Assembly: GCA_029555965.1 (NCBI GenBank)
Contig: JAKQHY010000098.1
Location: 1 to 64,000 of the forward strand
DNA length: 64,000 nucleotides
Direction of reading: 5' to 3'
Source: Chloroflexota bacterium
Lineage (GTDB): Bacteria; Chloroflexota; Anaerolineae; B4-G1; SLSP01
The first letter of the stretch is position 1; each line of letters begins with the position of its first letter. Of this stretch, positions 27,434 through 35,572 are shown piece after piece. Under the pieces are notes generated by a model. That model was not told where the DNA came from. It did not search any database and was given only the letters and a program-made list of their open reading frames with translations. The position numbers and the translations under genes were made by a program.

Positions 27434-28693
27434 ATGGAAAAGCTGAGCGTCTATAACAATGTCATCGCACAGTTCAACAAGGCTGCCGACAAGATGGACC
27501 TGGATACTGAAATCCGCAAGATTTTGGGCTGCACGATGAACGAAATCATCATACACTTCCCGGTCATCATGGATGATGGGCACATCCAGATGTTTACCGG
27601 CTATCGGGTGCAGCACAACAACGTCCTGGGACCGTTCAAAGGCGGGCTGCGGTATCACCCTTCTGTCGAGATTGACGAGGTGCGCGCGCTGGCGACGTGG
27701 ATGACGTGGAAATCGGCCATCGCCGGCATCCCCTACGGCGGGGCCAAGGGCGGGATTCAACTGAACCCGGCGGACTACTCCAAATCCGAACTGGAGCGGA
27801 TCACGCGCCGTTTTACATTCGCGCTGGGCAGCAACATTGGGCCAGAGTACGACATCCCCGCGCCGGACGTCAATACCAACGCGCAGATTATGGCCTGGAT
27901 TCTGGACACTTACCTTTCGATGATGTCGCCGGCGGAGCAGAACCGGTGCGTCCACGTCGTGACGGGCAAGCCGATTGAGTCGGGCGGCAGCCTGGGGCGT
28001 GACAAGGCCACCGGGCAGGGACTTGTGTTCGTGCTGGAAGCCTGGGCCGCGGATAATGCTTTCGATTTGGGGCGAGCGACGTACCTTGTCCAGGGGTACG
28101 GCAATGTCGGCTCGTGGACGGCGCGGCTGCTCAAACCCCACGGCGCGAAATTGTTGGCAGTGGAGGATCACACCGGCGCGCTGGCGAATCCGGCGGGCAT
28201 TGACGCCAACGATCTGCACGCTTATGTGCAAATCCACAAGGGGATTGCCGGCTACTCCGGCGCAAAGCCTATCACTCACCGGGAATTTATGAGCACCAAA
28301 GCAGACCTTTTCATTCCGGCGGCGTTGGAAAATCAGATTACGGCGGATTCAGCGCCCTGGTTGCAGGTGAAATTGGTGGTTGAAGGGGCGAACGGGCCGA
28401 CCAATGTGGCGGGCGACGCCATCCTGCAAGAACGGGGGATCGCGCTGCTGCCGGACGTGTTGTGCAACGCCGGCGGCGTCATCGTGAGCTATTTCGAGTG
28501 GCTTCAGAATAAACGCAGCGAGTTCTGGGAGTTGGAGGAGGTGGACGCCAAGTTGCATCGCAAGATGGTCGGTGCGTACCGGCGCGTGCGCGATACGGCG
28601 GCGCAGTTTGGCACGGATTGGCGCACGGCTGCTTACATCGTGGCCCTGACCCGGCTGGAGAAAGTCTACAAAGAGCGCGGCATCTTCCCATGA
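27434..28693 (+). CDS. Glu/Leu/Phe/Val dehydrogenase family, glutamate dehydrogenase
   Basis: 419 aa, normal length for the hexameric family. Substrate and catalytic segments are GPFKGGLRYHP and GIPYGGAKGGI; the NAD(P) fold has VQGYGNVGS, and VEGANGPTN is the usual late motif. It reversibly deaminates glutamate to 2-oxoglutarate. The start at 27434 fits GAGGAGG with a 7-nt spacing; the ATG 4 nt earlier is out of frame. Cofactor choice is not decided. A perfect 16-bp terminator hairpin follows. Confidence 0.9.
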   Translation: MEKLSVYNNVIAQFNKAADKMDLDTEIRKILGCTMNEIIIHFPVIMDDGHIQMFTGYRVQHNNVLGPFKGGLRYHPSVEIDEVRALATWMTWKSAIAGIPYGGAKGGIQLNPADYSKSELERITRRFTFALGSNIGPEYDIPAPDVNTNAQIMAWILDTYLSMMSPAEQNRCVHVVTGKPIESGGSLGRDKATGQGLVFVLEAWAADNAFDLGRATYLVQGYGNVGSWTARLLKPHGAKLLAVEDHTGALANPAGIDANDLHAYVQIHKGIAGYSGAKPITHREFMSTKADLFIPAALENQITADSAPWLQVKLVVEGANGPTNVAGDAILQERGIALLPDVLCNAGGVIVSYFEWLQNKRSEFWELEEVDAKLHRKMVGAYRRVRDTAAQFGTDWRTAAYIVALTRLEKVYKERGIFP

Positions 28694-28705
28694 GTCCAAT
28701 TCCGT

Positions 28706-28744
28706 CAAACGTCAAACGGCAGGGGACTTGCCGTTTGACGTTTG
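28706..28744 (+). terminator. Hairpin terminator after glutamate dehydrogenase
   Basis: CAAACGTCAAACGGCA (28706-28721) pairs exactly with 28729-28744 across GGGGACT. The following CTGTTTC is only weakly T-rich. Confidence 0.7.
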
Positions 28745-28752
28745 CTGTTTCA

Positions 28753-28780
28753 TTGTCAAATTATCAGACTCAGGTATGCT
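28753..28780 (+). promoter_or_regulatory. Promoter of the GH130 gene
   Basis: TTGTCA (28753-28758), 16 nt, TATGCT (28775-28780), 53 nt before the start codon. Confidence 0.6.
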
Positions 28781-28832
28781 TGAAACCAGAAAGTATCAGC
28801 CAATTGAATTTTTCTTATGAAAGGAGCCTAAT

Positions 28833-29831
28833 ATGTCTGTAAAAATCATCGGAGAGCCTCTGTCCAATATTCCCTGGCAGGAGAAACCGGCTGGTTGCCA
28901 GACGACTGTGTGGCGCTACTCGGCCAATCCGGTCATCCCGCGCAACGCTATCCCGTGCGCCAACAGTATCTTCAACAGCGCCGTGGTGCCTTATCAGGGC
29001 AAGTTTGCCGGCGTGTTCCGGGTGGATGACACCGGGCGGCAGATGCAGTTGCACGTCGGACGCAGCGAGGACGGTATTGCGTGGCAATTGCAGCCGGAGC
29101 GTATCCAGTTTGCTTGCAATCCGGAGGAGTGCGATTGTAGCGAGGTCAACCATTTCATTTATGGTTACGATCCCCGTGTGGTCTGGATCGAGGATCGCTA
29201 TTACGTGACGTGGTGCAACGCTTTTCATGGTCCGACCATCGGCATTGGTTACACTCACGACTTTAAGACGTTCTACCAACTGGAAAATGCCTTCCTGCCG
29301 TTCAACCGCAACGGCGTGTTGTTCCCCCGCAAAATCAACGGCAAGTTTGCAATGGTGAGCCGTCCCAGCGACAACGGCCACACCCCCTTTGGCGACATCT
29401 TCTACAGCGAAAGCCCTGACATGCGTTTCTGGGGCAATCACCGTTACGTTTTTGGAACGCATGGCGGCTGGCAAAGCACGAAAGTCGGCGCCGGGCCGAT
29501 TCCTATTGAGACCTCGGAGGGCTGGCTGCTCATCTACCACGGCGTGCTGACCTCGTGTAACGGTTTCGTCTACAGTATGGGCGCGGCCCTGCTCGATCTG
29601 GACAAGCCGTGGAAAGTCATCAAGCGCGGGCGGCGGTATCTGGCTTCCCCGCAGACGCCCTACGAGTGCATGGGCGACGTGCCCAACGTCTTCTTCCCCT
29701 GCGCGGCGCTCTGCGACGCTGCCACCGGCCGGCTCGCTATCTATTATGGTGGTGCGGATACAGTGGTAGGGTTGGCGTTCGGGTACGTGGACGAGATTTT
29801 GGACTTTGTGAAAACCGATTCGCTAGTATAA
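28833..29831 (+). CDS. GH130 beta-mannoside phosphorylase-like glycosidase
   Basis: 332 aa, cytoplasmic five-bladed beta-propeller family. [25 protein letters not shown] (Asp of YDPR is the proposed general acid), [20 protein letters not shown] and [20 protein letters not shown] are typical GH130 blocks. Members phosphorolyse beta-1,4 or beta-1,2 mannosides, releasing mannose 1-phosphate. The subfamily cannot be fixed by eye. AAAGGAG precedes ATG. With the GH5 lipoprotein it suggests use of mannan-type glycans, although the two genes are 20 kb apart. Confidence 0.88.
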   Translation: MSVKIIGEPLSNIPWQEKPAGCQTTVWRYSANPVIPRNAIPCANSIFNSAVVPYQGKFAGVFRVDDTGRQMQLHVGRSEDGIAWQLQPERIQFACNPEECDCSEVNHFIYGYDPRVVWIEDRYYVTWCNAFHGPTIGIGYTHDFKTFYQLENAFLPFNRNGVLFPRKINGKFAMVSRPSDNGHTPFGDIFYSESPDMRFWGNHRYVFGTHGGWQSTKVGAGPIPIETSEGWLLIYHGVLTSCNGFVYSMGAALLDLDKPWKVIKRGRRYLASPQTPYECMGDVPNVFFPCAALCDAATGRLAIYYGGADTVVGLAFGYVDEILDFVKTDSLV

Positions 29832-29854
29832 TATTATCTATTCCTCCAAAAACT

Positions 29855-29889
29855 ATAGAGACGGCCCACGCAGGCCGTCTCTATTTTGT
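29855..29889 (+). terminator. Intrinsic terminator after GH130
   Basis: ATAGAGACGGCC (29855-29866) pairs exactly with 29873-29884 across CACGCA. TTTTG follows. Confidence 0.8.
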
Positions 29890-29953
29890 AGAGTTGCCGC
29901 CCGGGTGGTGTTTGGAACGCTCACCTCAATTGAGGGTAGAGAGGACAAAAACT

Positions 29954-31294
29954 ATGACAGTTAAGCGATTTACAAAACTTTTCTGGCCATTGATGATGTT
30001 ATTGACGATGATTGTAGAGATGGATGCTCCTAAGGCCGTGTCCGCGCAACAAGGAGGCGCCAACCTGCTGGTCAACGGGGATTTTGAATGGTGGGATTGG
30101 GACATCCGTTCCTGGCCCTTTCAAGATGGTGTTCCCGAAGTACAGATTTGCCCTGGGTGGCGGGCATTTTATGTGGATACCGCGCCGGATGGTGTTCCGG
30201 CCCCGGAATTTTGGAAGCGCCCGGAATTCCGCGACGTCAAGGCGTCCGAGTTCGCCTACCGCGTCCATTCAGGAAATCTGGCGCAAAAGTATTTTACCTT
30301 TGGGGGACAGCATATTGCCGGTCTGTATCAGCAGGTAGGCGGTATTAAGCCCGGCACGCGGTTGCGCTTTTCGGTGTATATGGAAACGTGGGGTTGCATG
30401 GCCGGCGAGAAGGATTGGAATATTTGTCCCACCGGTCACTTGTCCAATAATCCCTCGCCTATGCATACCAAAGTTGGTATTGACCCGACCGGCGACACCA
30501 ATCCCTGGGCGAATACCGTTGTGTGGGGGCCGGAGATCAATGCCTATGATACCTGGACCCTGTTTCAGGTAGACGCTGTAGCGAAAAACAACACAGTGAC
30601 GGTCTTCACCTACTCGTATGCCGATTGGTTCGATAACGTTTTCCGCATGCATAATGACGTGTATATTGACGATGCCAGCCTGGTAGTATGGAACGAAAGA
30701 CCGCCCACCATTACCCCGCGTCCCACAGCGACGCTTGATCCCTCGCTGCCCACCGCTACCCCACGGCCCACGGCGACGGCAGGGAACACGCCAACGCCGT
30801 TAGCTACCGCGACACTGCTGCCGGATGGCGTCATTGTCCATGTTGTGCAGACCGGCGACACCCTGTCGGCCATTGCCAAGCGTTATCAAGTGCCATTGGC
30901 GCAAATTGTGCAGCTCAACGCGCTGACCAATACCAATGTGGTGAGAGTAGGGCAAACCCTGGTCATTGCTACACCCGAGGTAACCGCGACGCCCCTTCCC
31001 ACAGACACACCGTCGCCCCCGCCGCCTACGGCTACACCCACGTCCACGACCATGCCTCCCACATCTACGATGCTGCCGACGCTCCAACCGACGATCACGC
31101 CGCTGCCCGCGCATGCCATGAGTGTGACACCGCCGGCAACACCCTCACCGTTGCCCTCTGCTACGCCGACCCCGTCTGACAGTGCGCTGGCGGGATTTTG
31201 GCTCTTGGTGATCGGTATAGGGATCGTCATTATAGTTTTGGTGGTAGTGTTCGTCATGCTGCGCAACCAGCGCTCACATCGGTTGCGCCTATAG
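29954..31294 (+). CDS. Secreted LysM protein with C-terminal membrane anchor
   Basis: 446 aa from ATG 29954; the long in-frame extension upstream lies inside GH130 and is rejected. A signal peptide (1-32, ending VSAQQ) leads to a beta-rich domain starting NLLVNGDFEWW, of the carbohydrate-binding type (about 37-245). Thr/Pro linkers flank one LysM (HVVQTGDTLSAIAKRY to VRVGQTLVI, about 300-340). A C-terminal helix (about 412-435) ends in Arg-rich RNQRSHRLRL. It probably sits on the cell surface and binds glycan or peptidoglycan. Confidence 0.85.
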   Translation: MTVKRFTKLFWPLMMLLTMIVEMDAPKAVSAQQGGANLLVNGDFEWWDWDIRSWPFQDGVPEVQICPGWRAFYVDTAPDGVPAPEFWKRPEFRDVKASEFAYRVHSGNLAQKYFTFGGQHIAGLYQQVGGIKPGTRLRFSVYMETWGCMAGEKDWNICPTGHLSNNPSPMHTKVGIDPTGDTNPWANTVVWGPEINAYDTWTLFQVDAVAKNNTVTVFTYSYADWFDNVFRMHNDVYIDDASLVVWNERPPTITPRPTATLDPSLPTATPRPTATAGNTPTPLATATLLPDGVIVHVVQTGDTLSAIAKRYQVPLAQIVQLNALTNTNVVRVGQTLVIATPEVTATPLPTDTPSPPPPTATPTSTTMPPTSTMLPTLQPTITPLPAHAMSVTPPATPSPLPSATPTPSDSALAGFWLLVIGIGIVIIVLVVVFVMLRNQRSHRLRL

Positions 31295-31302
31295 TAAGTT
31301 CT

Positions 31303-32574
31303 GTGCGTTTCCCTTACGCGGCAACCCTGCGGTGGCTGTTTCCCAGCCGCCTTTCTCCTGTCAATAGGAACATATTCTATTTTACCGTAGACACTGCCTT
31401 GCAGGGCATGATGAATGGGGGGATTTTTAGTTTCCTCTCGGTTTTCATCGTGCGGCTGGGCGCTTCCAACTTGATGGTTAGTTTGCTGGCCGCGTTGCCC
31501 TCCATCGTCACCGCCCTCTCGTCCATCCCCGCCGCCCGCTGGGTGGAGCGGCAGCGCGATATGATCCGCTTTGTGAATTTTGCCCGCCTCTTCTTCCGGG
31601 GATCGTTTCTGGTGATCGCCCTGCTGCCTTTTTTTGTCCACGAGCATTTGGTGGAAGTTATTGTGGTGGTGTGGGCCGTCAAATCGGTTTTTGGCGCCGT
31701 GGTGGATATGGCGTGGATGACGGCGGCGGCCGAGATGCTCCCGCCGGAACGCCGCGCCCGCGTTAACGGCGCGCGCTGGGCCATCCTGAGCCTGGTGACG
31801 GCCGGCTCGACGGCTGTGTTTGGCTATCTGCTGGATCGGCTGCCCTCGCCACTGAGCTACCAGCTTGTGTTCCTGATTTCCTTCATCGGCAGCACCGCCG
31901 GGATGTTCTTCTACGCCAAAATTCGTATCCCGGACAATGTGCCGGTGGTGCATACGCCGGGCGCGCGGCAGTCGCTTTGGCAGCGGGCGCGCGCTTACGG
32001 GCAGATGGTGGCCGTTCCGGCCTTTTGGCGTTACGAGTGTACGGCCATTGTGCTGCGCTTTGGCCTCAACCTGCCGAGCGCGCTGTACAGCATCTACTGG
32101 ATTCGGCAGTTAGATACGTCCGACCTGTGGATCGGCTGGCAAGCCACCATCGGCAAGCTGGCGCTGATCCTCGGCTACTTTACGTGGGGGCGTCACATCA
32201 GCCGCAAGGGACACCATCGCGCCCTGTTGATCTGCACCACCTGCCTGGGACTCTACCCCGTCCTGACGGGCCTGATCCCCGACCCCACCTGGTTGCTGCC
32301 GGTTGCCATCGTGCAGGGCTTTTTTGTCACCGGCATTGACATCTCGTTTTTCGACACGTTGTTGACGGTCACACCGGCGGCGCGCCGCCCCAGTTTTGTC
32401 GCACTGGATTCGCTGCTGGCGAACCTGACCATTTTCCTCGCGCCGCTGGTCGGCAGCCTGCTGGCGGATAGATGGGATTTCCGCACCGTGTTCTTCATTG
32501 CCGGCGGCATCCATCTCCTCGCCGCCGGCCTCTTCTGGAAGTTGCGGGTGACGGAATCCGAAGCGAAAAATTAA
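31303..32574 (+). CDS. MFS transporter
   Basis: 423 aa from GTG 31303, 8 nt after the LysM stop. No ATG suits the start, because the first ATG falls inside helix 1. About twelve hydrophobic helices are visible, with a central loop near residues 210-235. The AEMLPPERRARVNGARW segment is the cytoplasmic motif often seen in Chloroflexota and Firmicutes MFS carriers of unknown substrate. Its end faces the nucleotidyltransferase fusion gene across a 9-nt-repeat hairpin. Confidence 0.82.
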   Translation: MRFPYAATLRWLFPSRLSPVNRNIFYFTVDTALQGMMNGGIFSFLSVFIVRLGASNLMVSLLAALPSIVTALSSIPAARWVERQRDMIRFVNFARLFFRGSFLVIALLPFFVHEHLVEVIVVVWAVKSVFGAVVDMAWMTAAAEMLPPERRARVNGARWAILSLVTAGSTAVFGYLLDRLPSPLSYQLVFLISFIGSTAGMFFYAKIRIPDNVPVVHTPGARQSLWQRARAYGQMVAVPAFWRYECTAIVLRFGLNLPSALYSIYWIRQLDTSDLWIGWQATIGKLALILGYFTWGRHISRKGHHRALLICTTCLGLYPVLTGLIPDPTWLLPVAIVQGFFVTGIDISFFDTLLTVTPAARRPSFVALDSLLANLTIFLAPLVGSLLADRWDFRTVFFIAGGIHLLAAGLFWKLRVTESEAKN

Positions 32575-32575
32575 A

Positions 32576-32643
32576 CGCAAAGGCGCAAAGACGCAAAGTT
32601 TTTCGATTTCTTTGCGCCTTTGCGTCTTTGCGTCTTCGCGTTA
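32576..32643. terminator. Bidirectional terminator made of 9-nt CGCAAAGRCG units
   Basis: An array of CGCAAAGGCG/CGCAAAGACG units is followed by TTTTTCGATTT and then by the reverse complement array. Several 14-bp or longer stems are possible in shifted registers, with T-rich centres and ends. It lies between the convergent genes ending at 32574 and 32649. Confidence 0.7.
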
Positions 32644-32648
32644 ATGTT

Positions 32649-34862
32649 TTAAAACGCCAATTCTTTCAAGCTCTCGATCAGCTCGCGCGCCTTCTCCTCC
32701 GAATCCGCCTCCACGAACAACCGCAGCACCGGCTCGGTGCCGGAGAAGCGCAGCAGCGCCCAGTTGTCGTTTTCCAGGTACAGCTTGAAGCCGTCATACG
32801 TGGTGATGCGCGTGACCTGGAATTCGCCCAGGCGCGCGGGCGTATGTTTGTGTGCTTCCACCAGCGCGTGCATCCGCTGCGGGATGATGATCCGCATCTC
32901 CGGCGTCGCCGGGAGGTTGGCCTCTTCGCTGTACAGCCGCCCGGTGATGTCGTAGACGCGCCTCCGCAGCTCGGAAATCTTCTGCCCGGTGCGCGCCAGC
33001 ATCTCCACGATGAGTCCGGCGGCGAAGATGCCGTCCTTCCCCAAAATGTGCCCCCGGATGGTCAGGCCGCCGCTGGATTCCCCGCCGAGCAGCGCGTCGT
33101 GCTCCACCATCGCGGACGCGATGTGCTTGAAGCCCACCGGCGTTTCGTAACACCCCTCGTTGAAGTGCGCCGCCAGCCGATCCAGCAGATGCGTCGTTGC
33201 CAGGTTGCGCACCACGCCGCCGCGCTCCCCGCGCACCGCGCGCAGATACCAGTACAGCAGCAGCAAGATGTCGTTGACCGGGATGTATTCTCCCGACTCG
33301 TCCACGATGGCGATGCGGTCGGCGTCGCCGTCGGTCGCCAGGCCCAGGTCGTAACCCTCGTTGCGGATGTGGGTGACGAGCAGCCGCAGCGCGTCCAGGT
33401 CCGGCGCGGGCGAGCGCCCGCCGAACAGCGGGTTGCGCCGTTCGTTGATGAAAGTGACGCGGCAGCGCGCTTCCGTGAGGAGGATGCCTAGCGTGAGTTG
33501 CCCCACGCCGTACATCGGGTCCACGATGACGCGCAGCCCGGCATCGCGGATAGTTTTCAGATCAACCAACCGTTCTACGGCGTCCACGTACTCGTTGGTG
33601 AAGTCGCAGCGCCGGGCGATGCCGGCGTCCAACGCGAGATCGAGGTCAATCTTCACCACGTCCTGCGGGCGGAGGCGGTTGGCTTCGGCCTCGATCTGGC
33701 GCGTCTCCTCATCCAGCAGCAGCGAGCCATCTTGCCGGAAAACCTTGAGGCCGTTCCACTCCGGCGGATTGTGGCTGGCGGTGAAGCCTAGCCCATAGGA
33801 AGCCTTTTGCAGCGCGGTGGCGTAGGTAATGAGCGGGGTGGGGGCGTCTTCGGAGAGCAGCATGGCGGGGATGTTGTTCCCGGCGAACACCTCGGCGGCG
33901 GCTTCGGCGGCCCGGTCGGAGAGGAAGCGCCGGTCGTAGCCGATGAGGACGCCGCGCTTCTCCTCGCCGCGGCGCGTGATGGCGTTCGCCAGCGCCTGGC
34001 TGAGCCGCCGGACGTTGTGCAGCGTGAACCCCTCGCCGATGACGGCCCGCCAGCCGCCGGTGCCAAAGGCGATGACGTTCTGCTCATCGTTGCGGCGCGG
34101 GCGGTAGAGCCGCTTTTGCAGGACGAAGGCGGCCTGCTCCAGGTCGCTGTGGGTGTTGATGCCGAGCACTTCCCCCTCGTCGTAAATTCGATAACTGTTG
34201 ACGCGCTTCCCGGCGTGGATCAGGCGATGCGCGCAGTCGGTCAGCCGGTAATCGCCATCTACCGGCGACGGGGCCAGCGTCTTGAGCGTCGCAAACAGCG
34301 CCGGCGCGCGCGCCACGTATGCGCCGACATTCAACTCGCAGATTTCGCGCACTTCCGGCGAAGCGTCGGTGTATTCGATGATGTCCATAATCCGGCCGGC
34401 GGCGTCGCGGATGATGCGCCCGTAGGGCAGGGGGTGGTCCATCACCGCGATGAGCAGGGTAAGCTGCGCCTGCTTGAGGCGATGGCGGTTGAGCAGCCCA
34501 CGAATCGAGGCCGGGCGGAACAACGGTGTGTCGCCGTAGAGGATGAGCAGATCGCCGTCGAAGTCGGCCAGCAGCGGCGCGAGCTGCAAGACGGCGTGCC
34601 CGGTGCCCCGCCGCTCCTGCTGCACGACGAAGTGCGCCGCGACGCCCTGCGCCCGCAGATGCGCCGATACCGCGTCATCGTCGCCCGCCACGATCACGAA
34701 CAGGTCTTCGGGCATCGTCAATTGCAGCGCGTTCTGCACCACGTAATCAATCACCTTGTGCTCGCCGAGCGGCGCCAACACCATCGGGATAGCATCCTCG
34801 GCAATAGACTCCTGACCGGCGGCCAGGATGACCACTTTTAAAGTTGGAGCGCCATAGGTCAT
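32649..34862 (-). CDS. Fusion of sugar-phosphate nucleotidyltransferase and phosphohexomutase
   Basis: 737 aa from ATG 34862 (GGAGG 6 nt upstream; the farther in-frame start lies upstream of the promoter). Residues 1-275 are a GlmU-N-like nucleotidyltransferase: VILAAGQE, GTGHAVLQL, LILYGDTPLF, GRIIRD. The usual GxGTRM after LAAG is replaced by QESIAEDAIPM. Residues 280-737 are a complete alpha-D-phosphohexomutase: phosphoserine loop FTASHNPPEWNG, metal loop ATDGDADR, sugar loop GGESSGG, phosphate loop RFSGTEP. It could convert hexose 6-phosphate to a nucleotide sugar in one chain. The sugar is unknown. Confidence 0.85.
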   Translation of the reverse strand: MTYGAPTLKVVILAAGQESIAEDAIPMVLAPLGEHKVIDYVVQNALQLTMPEDLFVIVAGDDDAVSAHLRAQGVAAHFVVQQERRGTGHAVLQLAPLLADFDGDLLILYGDTPLFRPASIRGLLNRHRLKQAQLTLLIAVMDHPLPYGRIIRDAAGRIMDIIEYTDASPEVREICELNVGAYVARAPALFATLKTLAPSPVDGDYRLTDCAHRLIHAGKRVNSYRIYDEGEVLGINTHSDLEQAAFVLQKRLYRPRRNDEQNVIAFGTGGWRAVIGEGFTLHNVRRLSQALANAITRRGEEKRGVLIGYDRRFLSDRAAEAAAEVFAGNNIPAMLLSEDAPTPLITYATALQKASYGLGFTASHNPPEWNGLKVFRQDGSLLLDEETRQIEAEANRLRPQDVVKIDLDLALDAGIARRCDFTNEYVDAVERLVDLKTIRDAGLRVIVDPMYGVGQLTLGILLTEARCRVTFINERRNPLFGGRSPAPDLDALRLLVTHIRNEGYDLGLATDGDADRIAIVDESGEYIPVNDILLLLYWYLRAVRGERGGVVRNLATTHLLDRLAAHFNEGCYETPVGFKHIASAMVEHDALLGGESSGGLTIRGHILGKDGIFAAGLIVEMLARTGQKISELRRRVYDITGRLYSEEANLPATPEMRIIIPQRMHALVEAHKHTPARLGEFQVTRITTYDGFKLYLENDNWALLRFSGTEPVLRLFVEADSEEKARELIESLKELAF

Positions 34863-34893
34863 GCTTACCTCCACAGATTTTGGATTGGTTGAA

Positions 34894-34922
34894 AGTGTAG
34901 CCGGGTGAAGGGGTTTTGTCAA
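34894..34922 (-). promoter_or_regulatory. Promoter of the nucleotidyltransferase-phosphohexomutase gene
   Basis: The minus strand reads TTGACA (34922-34917), 17 nt, TACACT (34899-34894), about 35 nt before the start codon at 34862. Confidence 0.6.
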
Positions 34923-35059
34923 TTCTCACACTCATGCTAAGATTGCGACAGAGCCGTGACTCTCCTGAAAAAAGGCAGAAGTTTCACGCAAAGGCGCAAA
35001 GGCGCAGAGTTTTTTCGACTATCCGACTAACGACTATCCAACTATTGAGGAGGTCTCCG

Positions 35060-35572
35060 ATGGATTTCTTTGAGGTCATTCAACAGCGTTACAGCGTGCG
35101 AGGGTATAAATCTGACCCGGTGGAAGAGGAAAAGCTCTTGCAAGTCCTGGAAGCGGCGCGATTGGCCCCGACGGCGGTTAATCGCCAGCCGTTCCGGGTG
35201 ATCGTCATTCACACCGCCGGCCGTGAGGCCGAGTTGGCGCGGATTTACAAGCAGACGTGGTTCACAAGCGCGCCGCTGGTGCTGGCCGTCTGCGGCATCC
35301 CGGCGGATGGCTGGACGCGGCGGCAGGACGGCAAAAATCACGTGGATGTGGACGCGGCCATCGTGATGGATCACGTCATCCTGGCGGCGACGGCGTTGGG
35401 GCTAGGGACGTGCTGGATCGGCGCGTTTGACCCGGCGGCGGCCCGCGAGGTCTTGGGCCTGCCGGACGGCGTCGAGCCGATCATTTTCACGCCATTGGGC
35501 TATGCGGCGGTTGACCCCCATCCTAAGACGCGCAAGGCGCTGGCCGACCTGGTAAAATACGAGCGATGGTAG
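35060..35572 (+). CDS. Nitroreductase family protein
   Basis: 170 aa, one FMN-binding nitroreductase domain. The N-terminal QQRYSVRGYKSDPV and APTAVNRQPFRVIV give the two FMN-phosphate and isoalloxazine contacts. ALGLGTCWIGAFD is the conserved C-terminal part. GAGGAGG is 7 nt before ATG 35060; the longer frame upstream runs through a 9-nt repeat and is rejected. The stop overlaps the start of the methyltransferase gene (35566), so the two are coupled. Substrate unknown. Confidence 0.88.
   Translation: MDFFEVIQQRYSVRGYKSDPVEEEKLLQVLEAARLAPTAVNRQPFRVIVIHTAGREAELARIYKQTWFTSAPLVLAVCGIPADGWTRRQDGKNHVDVDAAIVMDHVILAATALGLGTCWIGAFDPAAAREVLGLPDGVEPIIFTPLGYAAVDPHPKTRKALADLVKYERW

Noticed and set aside
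29609-29953. Upstream extension of the LysM protein
   Set aside because: It overlaps the end of GH130 and its terminator; a signal peptide begins at ATG 29954.
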